From: Paraburkholderia sp. ZP32-5
GTDB taxonomy: Bacteria > Pseudomonadota > Gammaproteobacteria > Burkholderiales > Burkholderiaceae
Direction of reading: 5' to 3'
DNA length: 64,000 bases
Assembly (NCBI RefSeq): GCF_021390495.1
Contig: NZ_JAJEJP010000002.1
Span: 620,001-684,000, forward strand
The stretch's first letter is position 1. The number at the start of each line of letters is the position of its first letter. The position numbers and the translations under genes were made by a program. Below the pieces are notes generated by a model. That model was given only the letters and a program-made list of their open reading frames with translations, was not told where the DNA came from and made no database searches. Below, one piece after another: positions 8,199 to 16,732 of this stretch.

Positions 8199-8609
8199 GT
8201 GATTACGTTGAATCGCCCTACGAAAGGCAGGCCTGTTTTCGTCGGCGGAATCATTCGCTGCATGCCGCTTATGTTGGGCATGTTTGTGCTGGCCGCGAAT
8301 GTCGGCGCCGAACAGCGCACGATCACGATCGTATCCGGCACCTATGGGCAGAACTGCGGCGCGGCGCGCGGCAACCTGACTCGCGATGTCGCGCGTCATT
8401 GCAACGGTCGCGAGAGTTGCGGCTATGCGGTGCCGGGACTGCAGGCGGGGCCGCATAAAGACAGCATCGCCGGTACGTGCCGGCGCGATTTTCTTGCCGA
8501 ATGGCATTGCGATAACGCCGAGTTTCATAGCGCGGCACTGGGCGCTGGCGCGAAATCGGGCGATACACTCGTGCTCAGTTGCGTCGAGTCGCGCGGTGCC
8601 GGCAAATAG
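8199..8609 (+). CDS. small secreted SUEL/galactose-binding-lectin-like protein
   Basis: A GTG at 8199 is preceded by AGGAGG at 8187-8192 with six bases of spacing. This is better supported than the internal ATG at 8262. The 136-residue product has a signal peptide ending near ANVGA. The mature part resembles a SUEL-type lectin domain: TYGQNCG, then CNGRESCGYAV, then CRRDFLAEWHC. The even spread of Cys suggests disulfides and a periplasmic or secreted location. The ligand is unknown; the family assignment rests on motif resemblance. A bidirectional terminator follows. Confidence 0.65.
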   Translation: MITLNRPTKGRPVFVGGIIRCMPLMLGMFVLAANVGAEQRTITIVSGTYGQNCGAARGNLTRDVARHCNGRESCGYAVPGLQAGPHKDSIAGTCRRDFLAEWHCDNAEFHSAALGAGAKSGDTLVLSCVESRGAGK

Positions 8610-8660
8610 TGGCAGTCGCAACGAAGAGTACTGCTCTGCCATCACCCGGCACACAAACAG

Positions 8661-8693
8661 AAAGGCCGAGACCATCACTGGCCTCGGCCTTTT
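8661..8693. terminator. bidirectional terminator between lectin-like gene and ClC gene
   Basis: AAAGGCCGAG (8661-8670) pairs perfectly with CTCGGCCTTT (8683-8692) over a 12-base loop. T and A runs at either end let it serve both convergent genes. Confidence 0.75.
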
Positions 8694-8713
8694 ATTCGCC
8701 CATTGCAGTGCTT

Positions 8714-10513
8714 TTAGCCGGCTTTGCGAACCGGCGCAAAGCGCCGTTTTCCAAGCGACGGCCCGATGCGCCGGAAGCGCTCACGCTTGTGCTCTTCCTC
8801 GAAGTGCGCAAGCGACGGCTTGACCAGATCGCTGCGCGACACGATGCCGACCAGATGCATGCTCTTGCGGTCGGCCACTACCGGCAGACGTTCGAGGCCA
8901 AGTACCGCGAGCCGCGTTGCGACGAGCCGGCAGGTTTCGGATGGCAATGCAAAAGCAGGGTTCTGCTGCGCGAATACGTCGGCGAGCGTCATCGCGCGCT
9001 TGTGTTGCGCGTCGTCGGCGCAGAACTGTTCGAGCAGCGCGCGATCGGCCACGCCGATCACCGCGCCGTCGCGCACGACAGGGTAGGCGCGACGCAGCTG
9101 GTTTGCACCGAACAGCGTTTGCAGCGTGTCGCCGACCGTCTTGCCGGAGTCGATCGATTCGACCGATGCGGTCATCACTTCATCGACATAGTGACGCTCC
9201 AGCGGATCGACGCCGTACTCGCGATAGATGTGATAGCCGCGGCGCGCGATCTTCTCGGTCATGATCGAACGGCGCATCACCACCGTCGAGAAGCCGTGCG
9301 CGATCAGCGTGGCGGTCAATAGCGGCAGCAAGGCATTGCTGTCGTGTGTCAGGCCGAAGGCGAACACGATGGCGGTGAGTGGCGCGCCGAGCGTCGCACC
9401 GAGTGTCGCGGCCATGCAGACGAGCGGCCACAACGCCGGTTCGCTGCCAGGCAACCAGTGCGCGAGCACGGTGCCGAGGCCGGCGCCGAGCATCAGCAGC
9501 GGCGCGAGCACGCCGCCCGAGGTGCCGGAGCCGAGCGCGATGACCCACATCACGGCCTTCACCGCGAGCAGCAGCAGCGCGACTTGCACCGCAATGTGCT
9601 GATGCAGCAGATCGCCAATTACGTCATAGCCGACACCGAGCGCGCGCGGTTCGAGCCATCCGCCGATCCCGACGACGATGCCGCCGAGCGCCGGCCACCA
9701 CATCCAGTGGATCGGCAGTTTGCCGAACAGGTCTTCGACTTTATAGAGCGCGGCGGACAGGCCCGATGCGAGCGCGCCCGACAGCACGCCGGCAATCGCG
9801 CAGGAAACCAGCGACCAGCCGTCCGGCGCGGCGGTTTGCAGCGGAAACAGCGGACCGGTACCGAAGAAAAGCGCGCGCGCGAAACCGGCGACCGCGCAGG
9901 CGATCGCGACCGGCAGGAAACTGCGCGGGCGCCATTCGAACAGCAGCAGTTCGACGGCGAGCAGCACGGCCGCCACCGGCGTGCCGAACACCGCGGTCAT
10001 GCCCGCGGCGGCGCCGGCGACGAGCAGCGTCTTGCGTTCCGCCGAGGTGACCTTCACGCACTGCGCAATCAGCGAGCCGAGAGCACCGCCGGTCATGATG
10101 ATCGGGCCTTCGGCGCCGAACGGTCCGCCGCTGCCGATCACGATGCCCGACGACAGCGGTTTGAGCACGGCGACCTTCGGCGACATCTTGCTCTTGCCGA
10201 ACAGGATCGCCTCGATCGCTTCAGGAATGCCATGGCCGCGGATTTTCTCGGAGCCGAAACGCGCCATCATCCCGACGATCAGCCCGCCGATCACCGGCAC
10301 GCCGATCACCCACAGCCCGAGCGTATTGGTGGCAGGCGAGCGTTCGACGAACGACAACGTGCCGAAGAAAAACAGATTGGTGAACAGCCGGATCAGGTTC
10401 AGCAAGACGAAAGCGGCAAGCGTGCTGATCAAACCGATACATGCAGCCAGCGCGAAAATGCCGGGCAGCCGCGCGTTGGCCGAAAAGTCGCGCTTGTGGG
10501 AATCCATACTCAT
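8714..10513 (-). CDS. ClC chloride channel/antiporter with CBS pair (first copy)
   Basis: The 599-residue protein has the ClC membrane domain (about residues 15-420) with GSGGPFGAEGPI, which holds the gating glutamate, and GSGTSGGVLAPLLM. Two cytoplasmic CBS domains follow (about 460-590) and may sense nucleotides. Such proteins move Cl- or other anions, often coupled to protons. The ATG at 10513 lies two bases after the stop of the marR gene, so translation is probably coupled; no good SD is seen. It is closely related to the second ClC gene at 13648. Confidence 0.92.
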   Translation of the reverse strand: MSMDSHKRDFSANARLPGIFALAACIGLISTLAAFVLLNLIRLFTNLFFFGTLSFVERSPATNTLGLWVIGVPVIGGLIVGMMARFGSEKIRGHGIPEAIEAILFGKSKMSPKVAVLKPLSSGIVIGSGGPFGAEGPIIMTGGALGSLIAQCVKVTSAERKTLLVAGAAAGMTAVFGTPVAAVLLAVELLLFEWRPRSFLPVAIACAVAGFARALFFGTGPLFPLQTAAPDGWSLVSCAIAGVLSGALASGLSAALYKVEDLFGKLPIHWMWWPALGGIVVGIGGWLEPRALGVGYDVIGDLLHQHIAVQVALLLLAVKAVMWVIALGSGTSGGVLAPLLMLGAGLGTVLAHWLPGSEPALWPLVCMAATLGATLGAPLTAIVFAFGLTHDSNALLPLLTATLIAHGFSTVVMRRSIMTEKIARRGYHIYREYGVDPLERHYVDEVMTASVESIDSGKTVGDTLQTLFGANQLRRAYPVVRDGAVIGVADRALLEQFCADDAQHKRAMTLADVFAQQNPAFALPSETCRLVATRLAVLGLERLPVVADRKSMHLVGIVSRSDLVKPSLAHFEEEHKRERFRRIGPSLGKRRFAPVRKAG

Positions 10514-10515
10514 GG

Positions 10516-10947
10516 TTATTCGAAGTCGATCTGTGGAATCTGAAAGGAACCTTCGAGCGATTTCAGCTCCGCGCGGTGCAACTCCGCGAGCCGCTCGAGT
10601 ACTCGTTCGCCTGCTTTTTCGAGGTGAACCTCGACCTGCCGGCGGTCGGTTTCGCTGATCTGCCGGCGCACGAGATTCAGCGCCTCGCAGCGCGACACCA
10701 ACGCAACGACGCCGTGATGCTGCGCCTGAAGCCGCTCGGCCAGTTCGCCGACGGTTGCCCAATCGCGCTCCGGGTAACCTTTGATATGCAGCAGCAACAG
10801 GTATTGCAGCGGCGTAATGCCTTCGTTTTGCGCGGCCTGTTCAGAAAACCGCTCGAAACGCCGCATCTGATAGCGAAACTCCGACAGCTGCTCGAAGTCG
10901 CGCTTGTTCAGTCCGCGAGTCCGTACTTTCATTGGATGTCCCGCCAT
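10516..10947 (-). CDS. MarR-family transcriptional regulator
   Basis: This 143-residue protein has a MarR winged helix fold (LQYLLLLHIKGYP; ATVGELAERLQAQHHGVVALVSRCEALNLVRR; the wing ISETDRRQVEVHL). Two starts are possible: ATG 10947 or ATG 10932, the second preceded by GGCGGGA. It forms an operon with the ClC gene. A dyad of the TCA-N5-TGA type lies just upstream at about 10965-10984, so autoregulation is likely. The same dyad occurs at four more places in the island, making this protein the best candidate regulator. Confidence 0.9.
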   Translation of the reverse strand: MAGHPMKVRTRGLNKRDFEQLSEFRYQMRRFERFSEQAAQNEGITPLQYLLLLHIKGYPERDWATVGELAERLQAQHHGVVALVSRCEALNLVRRQISETDRRQVEVHLEKAGERVLERLAELHRAELKSLEGSFQIPQIDFE

Positions 10948-10962
10948 GTGAGGAAATCCAAA

Positions 10963-10986
10963 AATGTATCACATAATGATGTATAT
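10963..10986. promoter_or_regulatory. island dyad site A (upstream of marR-clc)
   Basis: TGTATCA, CATAA, TGATGTATA: half sites TCA (10969-10971) and TGA (10977-10979) are 5 bases apart with AT-rich flanks. It lies 20-40 bases before the MarR start. It matches sites at 12415-12440, 13564-13590, 15498-15520 and 16666-16690. Confidence 0.55.
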
Positions 10987-11100
10987 GCGGAATCTCTTTC
11001 GGTGCGCTCGCTTTAGCGTTGGTGTTTAGCGTTTAGCGGCGCGGCCTGCTTCGCGTGATGCTTTCGGTCTGCTTTCGCGGCGTGTTTCGCTTTCGCGAAA

Positions 11101-12306
11101 TCACGCTATCCGGCGGGCTGTCGCGACGGTTTGCCGGTAAAGGCCGGCGATCAGATCCGCCTGCGTGATCATGCCGACTACCCGCTCCGCGTTGTCGAGT
11201 ACCGGTACGTGGTGGTGGCCGAAGTTCGCGAACATCGGCACGAGTTCGGTAATCGGCTCGGTCGCCTTGACGCAGCAAACTTCGGTGGTCATCACGTTGC
11301 CGATGTTTATTGTGCGAAGCGTGTCGCCGCGCAGCCAGCCGTCGAGGTAACGGATGATCGGCCCGAGGGGCCCAAAACTTCTCTTGTCGACGAAATCGAC
11401 GCGCGTGACGATGCCGACCAGCTTCTGGCCGGCGTCGACCACCGGCAGCGCCTTCACCTTGTTGCGCTTGAACAGGGCCCACGCGATGCTGGCGCGCGTA
11501 GTCGCCGATACCGACACGACATGGCGCGACATGATGTCTTCGCAGCGCAGTTCGTCGAAGCTGCGCGAAAACGCCTGCAACTGCGTTTCGCGCAACAGCG
11601 AATAGAGGTCGTCGGGATCGATGGGGAGCAGTTCATCGCGGCGGCCGAGCACGGCTTTCACATCGGCGCGCGTGAAGCCGACGCGCGACGCTTCGTCGGC
11701 GGCCTGGCTGGCGGTGGCGCGATCCTGTCCGCCCACGTGCGGATAGCGATGGCCAGTGGCCGCGTGATAGAGGAGCGCCGCGAGCAGCAGCGCGGCCGAC
11801 TGGATCGCGATGGGTTCGAGCACGAACCGATAGCCGAGCGCATGAATGACGGGGCCGCCGAGCACCGCGGTCAACGCCACCGCTCCCGACGGCGGGTGTA
11901 CGCAGCGCAGCGCGAACATCCCGCCAATCGACAGCGCAACCGCCGACGCGGCGGCAAGAGTCGGATCGCCGATCAACAGCGCGCAGGTTACGCCGATCGT
12001 CGAGGACACCAGATTACCGCCGATGATCGACCACGGTTGCGCGAGCGGACTCGCGGGCACCGCAAATAGCAGCACGGCGGACGCGCCCATCGGCGCGACC
12101 AGCAGCGGAATATTCGCGCTGGGCCCAAGCAGCAGGTACATGAGCCCGCCGGTGAACGCGATACCGAGCAGTGCGCCGACACATGAACGCGCACGCTCGT
12201 GCCATTTCACGGCGACCGGTGCGGGCAGGAAACTGGAAAGCCAGCCAAGAACGAGGGTACGGGACAAGATGAGTGCGGAAGTAGTCGATTGTGCCGGGGC
12301 CGACAT
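11101..12306 (-). CDS. HPP-family membrane protein with C-terminal CBS pair
   Basis: The 401-residue protein begins with an HPP domain of four to five helices (about residues 35-185) containing the hallmark HPPSGAVALTAVLGG. Two CBS domains follow (about 245-390; DIMSRHVVSVSATTRA and NVMTTEVCCVKATE). HPP proteins are linked to nitrite or anion transport in plants and cyanobacteria; the bacterial CBS fusions are little studied. It lies upstream of marR-clc on the same strand and is divergent from the DUF1840 gene. Confidence 0.9.
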   Translation of the reverse strand: MSAPAQSTTSALILSRTLVLGWLSSFLPAPVAVKWHERARSCVGALLGIAFTGGLMYLLLGPSANIPLLVAPMGASAVLLFAVPASPLAQPWSIIGGNLVSSTIGVTCALLIGDPTLAAASAVALSIGGMFALRCVHPPSGAVALTAVLGGPVIHALGYRFVLEPIAIQSAALLLAALLYHAATGHRYPHVGGQDRATASQAADEASRVGFTRADVKAVLGRRDELLPIDPDDLYSLLRETQLQAFSRSFDELRCEDIMSRHVVSVSATTRASIAWALFKRNKVKALPVVDAGQKLVGIVTRVDFVDKRSFGPLGPIIRYLDGWLRGDTLRTINIGNVMTTEVCCVKATEPITELVPMFANFGHHHVPVLDNAERVVGMITQADLIAGLYRQTVATARRIA

Positions 12307-12414
12307 TACCGGGGAAACCCTGGCAACGCGAATACAGTGTGGTCATGATTATATTTCAATATGATATAAAACCGCGCTTTCGCATGATGCGCTGCGGAAG
12401 AATGGGCCGTTGGG

Positions 12415-12440
12415 CTCTCTTATCATGTTGTGATATAAAA
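12415..12440. promoter_or_regulatory. island dyad site D (HPP / DUF1840 divergent region)
   Basis: TTATCA, TGTTG, TGATATAAA: half sites TCA (12423-12425) and TGA (12431-12433) have the same 5-base spacing as the other island sites, with perfect TATCA/TGATA arms. It lies about 75 bases before the DUF1840 start and 120 before the HPP start, so it could serve both. Confidence 0.55.
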
Positions 12441-12502
12441 TATCGACAAGGGGCGACACAAGCTGCATTCGGTTTGTTTCGTACATCGATAAAGGAGCCA
12501 TC

Positions 12503-12820
12503 ATGATGATCACTTTTCAATCGACGGCGTCACCGGATGTCGTGATGCTCAGAGACCTCGCTCAATATCTGCTGGGACTGATCGGCAAGCGGCTCGGCGA
12601 ACGCGGCGTCATTACGCACGATGAACTCCCGCACGCAATCGATCGCCTCGAAGCGGCGATCACCGATGACGCGACCGTGGAAGCCACCGCGGAAGCGTTG
12701 CATTGTTCGCCCGGCAATCATCGCGAGTCGCATAACCGGCTTTCGCAACGCGCATGGCCGTTTCTCGACATGATGCGCGCGGCGCGCGAACGCGATGTGG
12801 ACATCATCTGGGGACTTTGA
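12503..12820 (+). CDS. DUF1840 domain protein (first copy)
   Basis: The 105-residue protein matches DUF1840: ITFQSTASPDVVMLRDLAQY at the start, KRLGERGVITHDELPHAI in the middle, and LSQRAWPFLDMMRAA at the end. The function is unknown. A GGAG site lies 5 bases before the ATG. A paralogue of nearly the same length lies at 16155-16475. Dyad site D is upstream. Confidence 0.88.
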   Translation: MMITFQSTASPDVVMLRDLAQYLLGLIGKRLGERGVITHDELPHAIDRLEAAITDDATVEATAEALHCSPGNHRESHNRLSQRAWPFLDMMRAARERDVDIIWGL

Positions 12821-12903
12821 ACCTATTGCGCAGGGCTTTTTTATCCGCCCGGTCCGGTTTGCGTGACGGCAATGAAGCCAACGTAGCCGATAAAGGATCG
12901 ACG

Positions 12904-13275
12904 ATGAAACGACGTTCATCGCGGCGACGTTACGCTGTCGCGCTCGCGGCGGCTTGCGTTGTTCCCGCAGCGTACGCGTGCGAACCCGCGCGCTTCAGCG
13001 GCCGATACGAACGACCGGCAGGCGCGCATGATCAATGGACGCGTTTTGCAGCGGGCGGCTCCAGGCTGGCCACCGAATATTCCGCTGGTGTTCCGATCAC
13101 CGTGATCGGCAGCTACGGCGGCACCGTGCTCGATCTTCTATCCGATGGCAACGTGGTGCTCGTGAAATGGCCGGAAGATTCGCCGCACGAAAAATGGCGC
13201 GGGCAATGGCACAGCACACCCGTCAATTCCGAAGCAGACGGGGCTCATATTTTCTTTCTCTGGCCCGACTCATAG
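12904..13275 (+). CDS. hypothetical secreted protein
   Basis: The 123-residue product has a basic N-terminus (MKRRSSRRR) and a signal peptide ending near AAYACEPARF. The first mature residues contain a Cys. The mature part has no family I recognise; it includes FSGRYERPAGAHDQW and VLVKWPEDSPHEKWRG, and may be a small beta-rich periplasmic protein. AAGGA lies 7 bases before the ATG. It is 83 bases after the DUF1840 gene on the same strand and may be co-transcribed with it. Confidence 0.7.
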   Translation: MKRRSSRRRYAVALAAACVVPAAYACEPARFSGRYERPAGAHDQWTRFAAGGSRLATEYSAGVPITVIGSYGGTVLDLLSDGNVVLVKWPEDSPHEKWRGQWHSTPVNSEADGAHIFFLWPDS

Positions 13276-13300
13276 CGCCACCTCGCCGCGACCCGCCAAC

Positions 13301-13486
13301 TCAGGTAAACAGCGGCACCGCTTCAATCAACGCAAATCCGAGCAGCGCGCCCAGTGTTGCCCCCACTAGCCGGGGATGCAACCGCTGGAGGTGGAGTCTG
13401 TCGAGCAGTCCGCCGATCAGAATGATGCCGAGAAACGCAAAGGCAAACACCAGGTAGCTGATTTCGAAGTCGTTGTTGATGACCAT
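13301..13486 (-). CDS. small two-helix membrane protein
   Basis: The 61-residue product has two hydrophobic helices (about 10-28 and 40-58) joined by a basic loop (LLDRLHLQRLHPR). GGGAGG stands 6 bases before the ATG, so it is likely real. It is divergent from the second ClC gene, with a dyad site between them. No family was recognised. Confidence 0.7.
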   Translation of the reverse strand: MVINNDFEISYLVFAFAFLGIILIGGLLDRLHLQRLHPRLVGATLGALLGFALIEAVPLFT

Positions 13487-13563
13487 CGGGCACCTCCCGT
13501 GCGTAGTGCAATACGAACACGCAATCGCGCGTGCTGGCTTGTTACGTCGATTGCTTACCGGTT

Positions 13564-13590
13564 AGTATATATCACAGCGTGATCTATATC
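13564..13590. promoter_or_regulatory. island dyad site B (best copy)
   Basis: ATCAC (13571-13575), AGC, GTGAT (13579-13583) form a perfect core. The outer TATA on each side (13566-13569 and 13585-13588) also pairs, giving 9 of 10 matched positions. It lies between the small membrane protein gene and the second ClC gene, 60-85 bases from each start. Confidence 0.65.
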
Positions 13591-13647
13591 GAGCAATAGC
13601 AACGGCGAGCAGATCGAGGCTTTTCATCCCGAGAACGAGGAGCGGCA

Positions 13648-15435
13648 GTGCAGATGAATGAGTCAAAAGGCGATTTCGCCACCGATACCCGGCTTCTGCG
13701 AATCACGGTCATTGCCGCTGTCGTCGGCATGCTGAGCACGTTTGCCGCCGAGTTCCTGCTGCATCTGATTCGCCTGTTTACCAATCTGTTCTTCTTTCAG
13801 ACGCTCTCGATCGCGAATAACTCGCCCGCCGGCAACACGCTGGGGCTTTGGGTAATCGCGATGCCCGTCGTGGGCGGTCTGATCGTCGGCTTTATCGCGC
13901 GCTACGGTTCGGAGCAGATTCGCGGCCACGGTATCCCGGAGGCGATCGAGGCCATCCTGTTCGGCAAGAGCAAGATGTCGCCGAAAGTGGCCGTGCTGAA
14001 ACCGCTGGCCTCGGCGGTCGCGATCGGCAGCGGCGGACCGTTCGGCGCGGAAGGGCCGATCATCATGACGGGCGGCGCGCTCGGTTCGTTGATCGCGCAG
14101 TTCTTCCATCTGTCGAGCGGCGAGCGCAAGACGTTGCTGGTGGCCGGCGCGGTCGCCGGCATGACCGCGGTATTCGGCACGCCGGTGGCCGCCGTGCTGC
14201 TCGCGGTGGAGTTGCTGCTGTTCGAATTGAGGCCACGCAGCCTGCTGCCTGCCGCGGTTTCGTGCGCGGTGGCGGGCTTTTTACGACCGCTGCTGATGGG
14301 CAGCGGCCCGCTTTTTCCACTGCAGACGCTGCCGCTCGGCGCGCTCGGACTCGCTTCGTGCGCGCTCGCGGGGCTGATTGCCGGCGCGCTGTCGTGGGGA
14401 TTGTCGACGTGGCTCTATAAGGTCGAAGATGCCTTCGCACGGTTGCCGTTTCACTGGATGTGGTGGCCCGCGCTCGGCGGTCTCGCGGTCGGAATCGGCG
14501 GCTATTTTCAGCCCCGCACACTGGGCGTCGGCTATGACGTGATCGGCGATCTGCTGATGAATCACCTGGCCGTCGGTGTCGTGCTGGCGATCGTGCTGGT
14601 CAAGGCGGTGATCTGGGTGATCGCGCTGGGCTCGGGCACGTCGGGCGGCGTGCTTGCACCGTTGCTGATGATGGGCGCGGGCGTCGGCGCGCTGCTGGGT
14701 CCGGCGATGCCTGGCGGCGACCCCGCGATCTGGCCGTTGATCTTTATGGCGGCGTCGCTCGGCGGCATGATGCGTGCGCCGATCATGGCCGTCGTGTTCG
14801 CGTTCGAACTGACGCACGACGCGAATGCATTGCTGCCGCTGCTGACCGCCGCGGCGGTTTCGTACGGCTTTACCGTCGTCTTTATGCGCCGCTCGATTCT
14901 GACCGAGAAGATTGCGCGACGCGGCTACCACATCTACCGCGAGTACGGGATCGATCCGCTCGAACGTCATCACGTGAATGAGGTCATGACGCGTACCGTC
15001 AAGACGATCGATGCCGATCTTGGCGTCGCCGACGCGCTCGCGCAGCACTTTGGCCCGAGCCAGGCGCATCGCGCGTATCCGGTGGTGCGGGCGGGCCGCC
15101 TCGTCGGCATGGCGGATCGGCAGCGGCTTGCCGATGCGCTCGAAAATGGCCAGGCGACACTAGCGGTTGGCGATCTGTACGCCAATGAGCGGCTCGAAAT
15201 CGCGCTGCCGGATGAGACCTGCCGGCATGTCGCCGCGCGTCTTGCCGCGCGTTCGCTGGATCGCGTGCCGGTGGTGGCCGACGAATCCGCTTATCAACTG
15301 GTCGGCATCGTGTCGCGGCACGATCTCGTCAAGCCGTCGTTGTCCATTTTCAACGAGGAGCGCCAGCGCGAGCGGTTCCGTCATATCTCGCTGCTTCATG
15401 GACGCGAGTCGGCTACCGCCGAGCACCACGAATAG
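13648..15435 (+). CDS. ClC chloride channel/antiporter with CBS pair (second copy)
   Basis: This 595-residue ClC protein is a close paralogue of the first, sharing exact stretches such as GKSKMSPKVAVLKPL. The gating motif GSGGPFGAEGPI and the GSGTSGGVLAPLLMMGAG motif are present, followed by two CBS domains (about 445-580). The GTG at 13648 has GGAG five bases upstream, better than the ATG at 13654. It is followed by the Usp gene on the same strand. Confidence 0.92.
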   Translation: MQMNESKGDFATDTRLLRITVIAAVVGMLSTFAAEFLLHLIRLFTNLFFFQTLSIANNSPAGNTLGLWVIAMPVVGGLIVGFIARYGSEQIRGHGIPEAIEAILFGKSKMSPKVAVLKPLASAVAIGSGGPFGAEGPIIMTGGALGSLIAQFFHLSSGERKTLLVAGAVAGMTAVFGTPVAAVLLAVELLLFELRPRSLLPAAVSCAVAGFLRPLLMGSGPLFPLQTLPLGALGLASCALAGLIAGALSWGLSTWLYKVEDAFARLPFHWMWWPALGGLAVGIGGYFQPRTLGVGYDVIGDLLMNHLAVGVVLAIVLVKAVIWVIALGSGTSGGVLAPLLMMGAGVGALLGPAMPGGDPAIWPLIFMAASLGGMMRAPIMAVVFAFELTHDANALLPLLTAAAVSYGFTVVFMRRSILTEKIARRGYHIYREYGIDPLERHHVNEVMTRTVKTIDADLGVADALAQHFGPSQAHRAYPVVRAGRLVGMADRQRLADALENGQATLAVGDLYANERLEIALPDETCRHVAARLAARSLDRVPVVADESAYQLVGIVSRHDLVKPSLSIFNEERQRERFRHISLLHGRESATAEHHE

Positions 15436-15497
15436 TGCCTGCCTGGTGGAGCTTCGAGAGATTCTTTATGTACTTGCGTGGCATTTTCGTCCGGCCG

Positions 15498-15520
15498 TAT
15501 GTATCAAGGATTGACATATA
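15498..15520. promoter_or_regulatory. island dyad site F (upstream of usp)
   Basis: TATGTATCA, AGGAT, TGACATATA: TCA (15504-15506) and TGA (15512-15514) keep the 5-base spacing, and the outer TAT/ATA also pair. The centre is about 57 bases before the Usp start. Confidence 0.55.
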
Positions 15521-15565
15521 CTGAATTGATGATGTGCCCGCGAAGACGGTGCAGGGAGACATGAT

Positions 15566-16081
15566 ATGTCGTGCTTTAATCGCATTCTTCTCTGTTATGA
15601 CGGAACGCGTGAAGGACAGCACGCGTTGAAAGACGGCGCCGTTCTCGCGCAGGATCTCAACGCGGAAGTCCATCTGCTTTCCGTGCTCAACAATTCCGCC
15701 TGGATGCAGGGCGCCGACATCACCTCCGCGGTGCCGATGGATTTCATCAACGAGTCCGCCAAAAGTCTGCTCGACGAAGGATTGCAAAAGCTCGCCGCGA
15801 GGGGAATTCGCGCGGTGGGGCACCTCGCGATCGGCGAGCCGCTGGATCAGATTCCGTTCTTTGCCAAAGAGCTGAATGTCGATCTCGTCGTGGTGGGGCA
15901 TCGTCGCGCTCATGGACTCGCACGCTGGTGGGGCGGTCGCAACGATGGTCTGCTGCTGGACAGGGTGACGTGTAGCGTGCTCGTGACGATGGGCGCGGTG
16001 GCCGATGCACCGGTGGCGGCCGCGGGTGCCGCGGGTGCAACAGGTACCGGCGAGACCGAGCGGTCCGCCGAGCATTCGTAA
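15566..16081 (+). CDS. universal stress protein (UspA family)
   Basis: The 171-residue protein has a Usp fold (NRILLCYDGTREGQHALKDG at the start; DLVVVGHRRAHGLARWWGG near the end). The canonical ATP loop G-x2-G-x9-G-S/T is altered (GHRRAHG and no clear GS), so ATP binding is uncertain. A short Ala/Gly tail ends the protein. GGGAG stands upstream of the ATG. A dyad site precedes it, linking it to the ClC island. Confidence 0.88.
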   Translation: MSCFNRILLCYDGTREGQHALKDGAVLAQDLNAEVHLLSVLNNSAWMQGADITSAVPMDFINESAKSLLDEGLQKLAARGIRAVGHLAIGEPLDQIPFFAKELNVDLVVVGHRRAHGLARWWGGRNDGLLLDRVTCSVLVTMGAVADAPVAAAGAAGATGTGETERSAEHS

Positions 16082-16154
16082 TGCCTTGCACTAGCGTTGC
16101 ATTAATGCGCTAGTGCGTTCGAAAGCGTTCGTGCGCAGCGGCTATCTTCCCGTG

Positions 16155-16475
16155 CTAAATCGCCCAGCTAATGTCCGCTTGACGCAGCTCGGCTTCGCGC
16201 ATCATGTCGAGAAGCGGCCGGGCGCGTTGCGCGAGTCCGCTGCCGCGTTCACGCGATGCAGCCTGAGCGATGCAGTTCAGCGCGTCTTCCGCGATTTCTG
16301 CTTTTTCTTCGTTGGAAATGGCCTGCTCGATCCGGCTGATCGCGAGCGGCAGCTTGTCGTGCTGGATCACGCCGCGCTTGTCGAGGCGTTTGCCAAGCAG
16401 GCCCAGCAGATACTGCGCGAGTTCCGTCAACAACTGCACGTCGGCTGTGGCGGCCGACTGAAACGTGACCGGCAT
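16155..16475 (-). CDS. DUF1840 domain protein (second copy)
   Basis: The 106-residue protein is a paralogue of the first DUF1840 protein (VTFQSAATADVQLLTELAQY; GKRLDKRGVIQHDKLPLAI; RARPLLDMMREAE). ATG 16475 is chosen because GAGGAG lies 5 bases before it; a longer frame reaches 16514. It is divergent from a 45-residue gene. The function is unknown. Confidence 0.88.
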   Translation of the reverse strand: MPVTFQSAATADVQLLTELAQYLLGLLGKRLDKRGVIQHDKLPLAISRIEQAISNEEKAEIAEDALNCIAQAASRERGSGLAQRARPLLDMMREAELRQADISWAI

Positions 16476-16665
16476 GACTGCTCCTCGAAATTGTCCGCGC
16501 CATGCGGCCACCATGACCCGGGCAAGGCCTTACGCGTGACGGACTATTCCGCTGCGAAGCTGGACGCGGTCGACTTGGGGGCGCGCGTGATCCACGTGAG
16601 CCATTCCTGTACTCAGCCGCGGACTGCTCCGCGCACGGTACTCCGCCACGTGAAGGCTCTTTTCC

Positions 16666-16690
16666 ATAGTATGTCATAGCGTGATATGTT
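16666..16690. promoter_or_regulatory. island dyad site C
   Basis: TATGTCA, TAGCG, TGATATGTT: TCA (16674-16676) and TGA (16682-16684) with 5-base spacing. It shares the AGCGTGAT block with site B. It lies about 54 bases before the small gene at 16733 and about 200 before the divergent DUF1840 gene. Confidence 0.5.
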
Positions 16691-16732
16691 CAAGCGCAGC
16701 GCTTGATCGGCTGCATGACATGGAGGCACACC

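Noticed and set aside
12351..12369. AT-rich dyad near the HPP start (TATTTCA-ATA-TGATATA)
   Set aside because: The half sites TCA and TGA are three bases apart, not five as in the five island sites, so it was not counted in that family.
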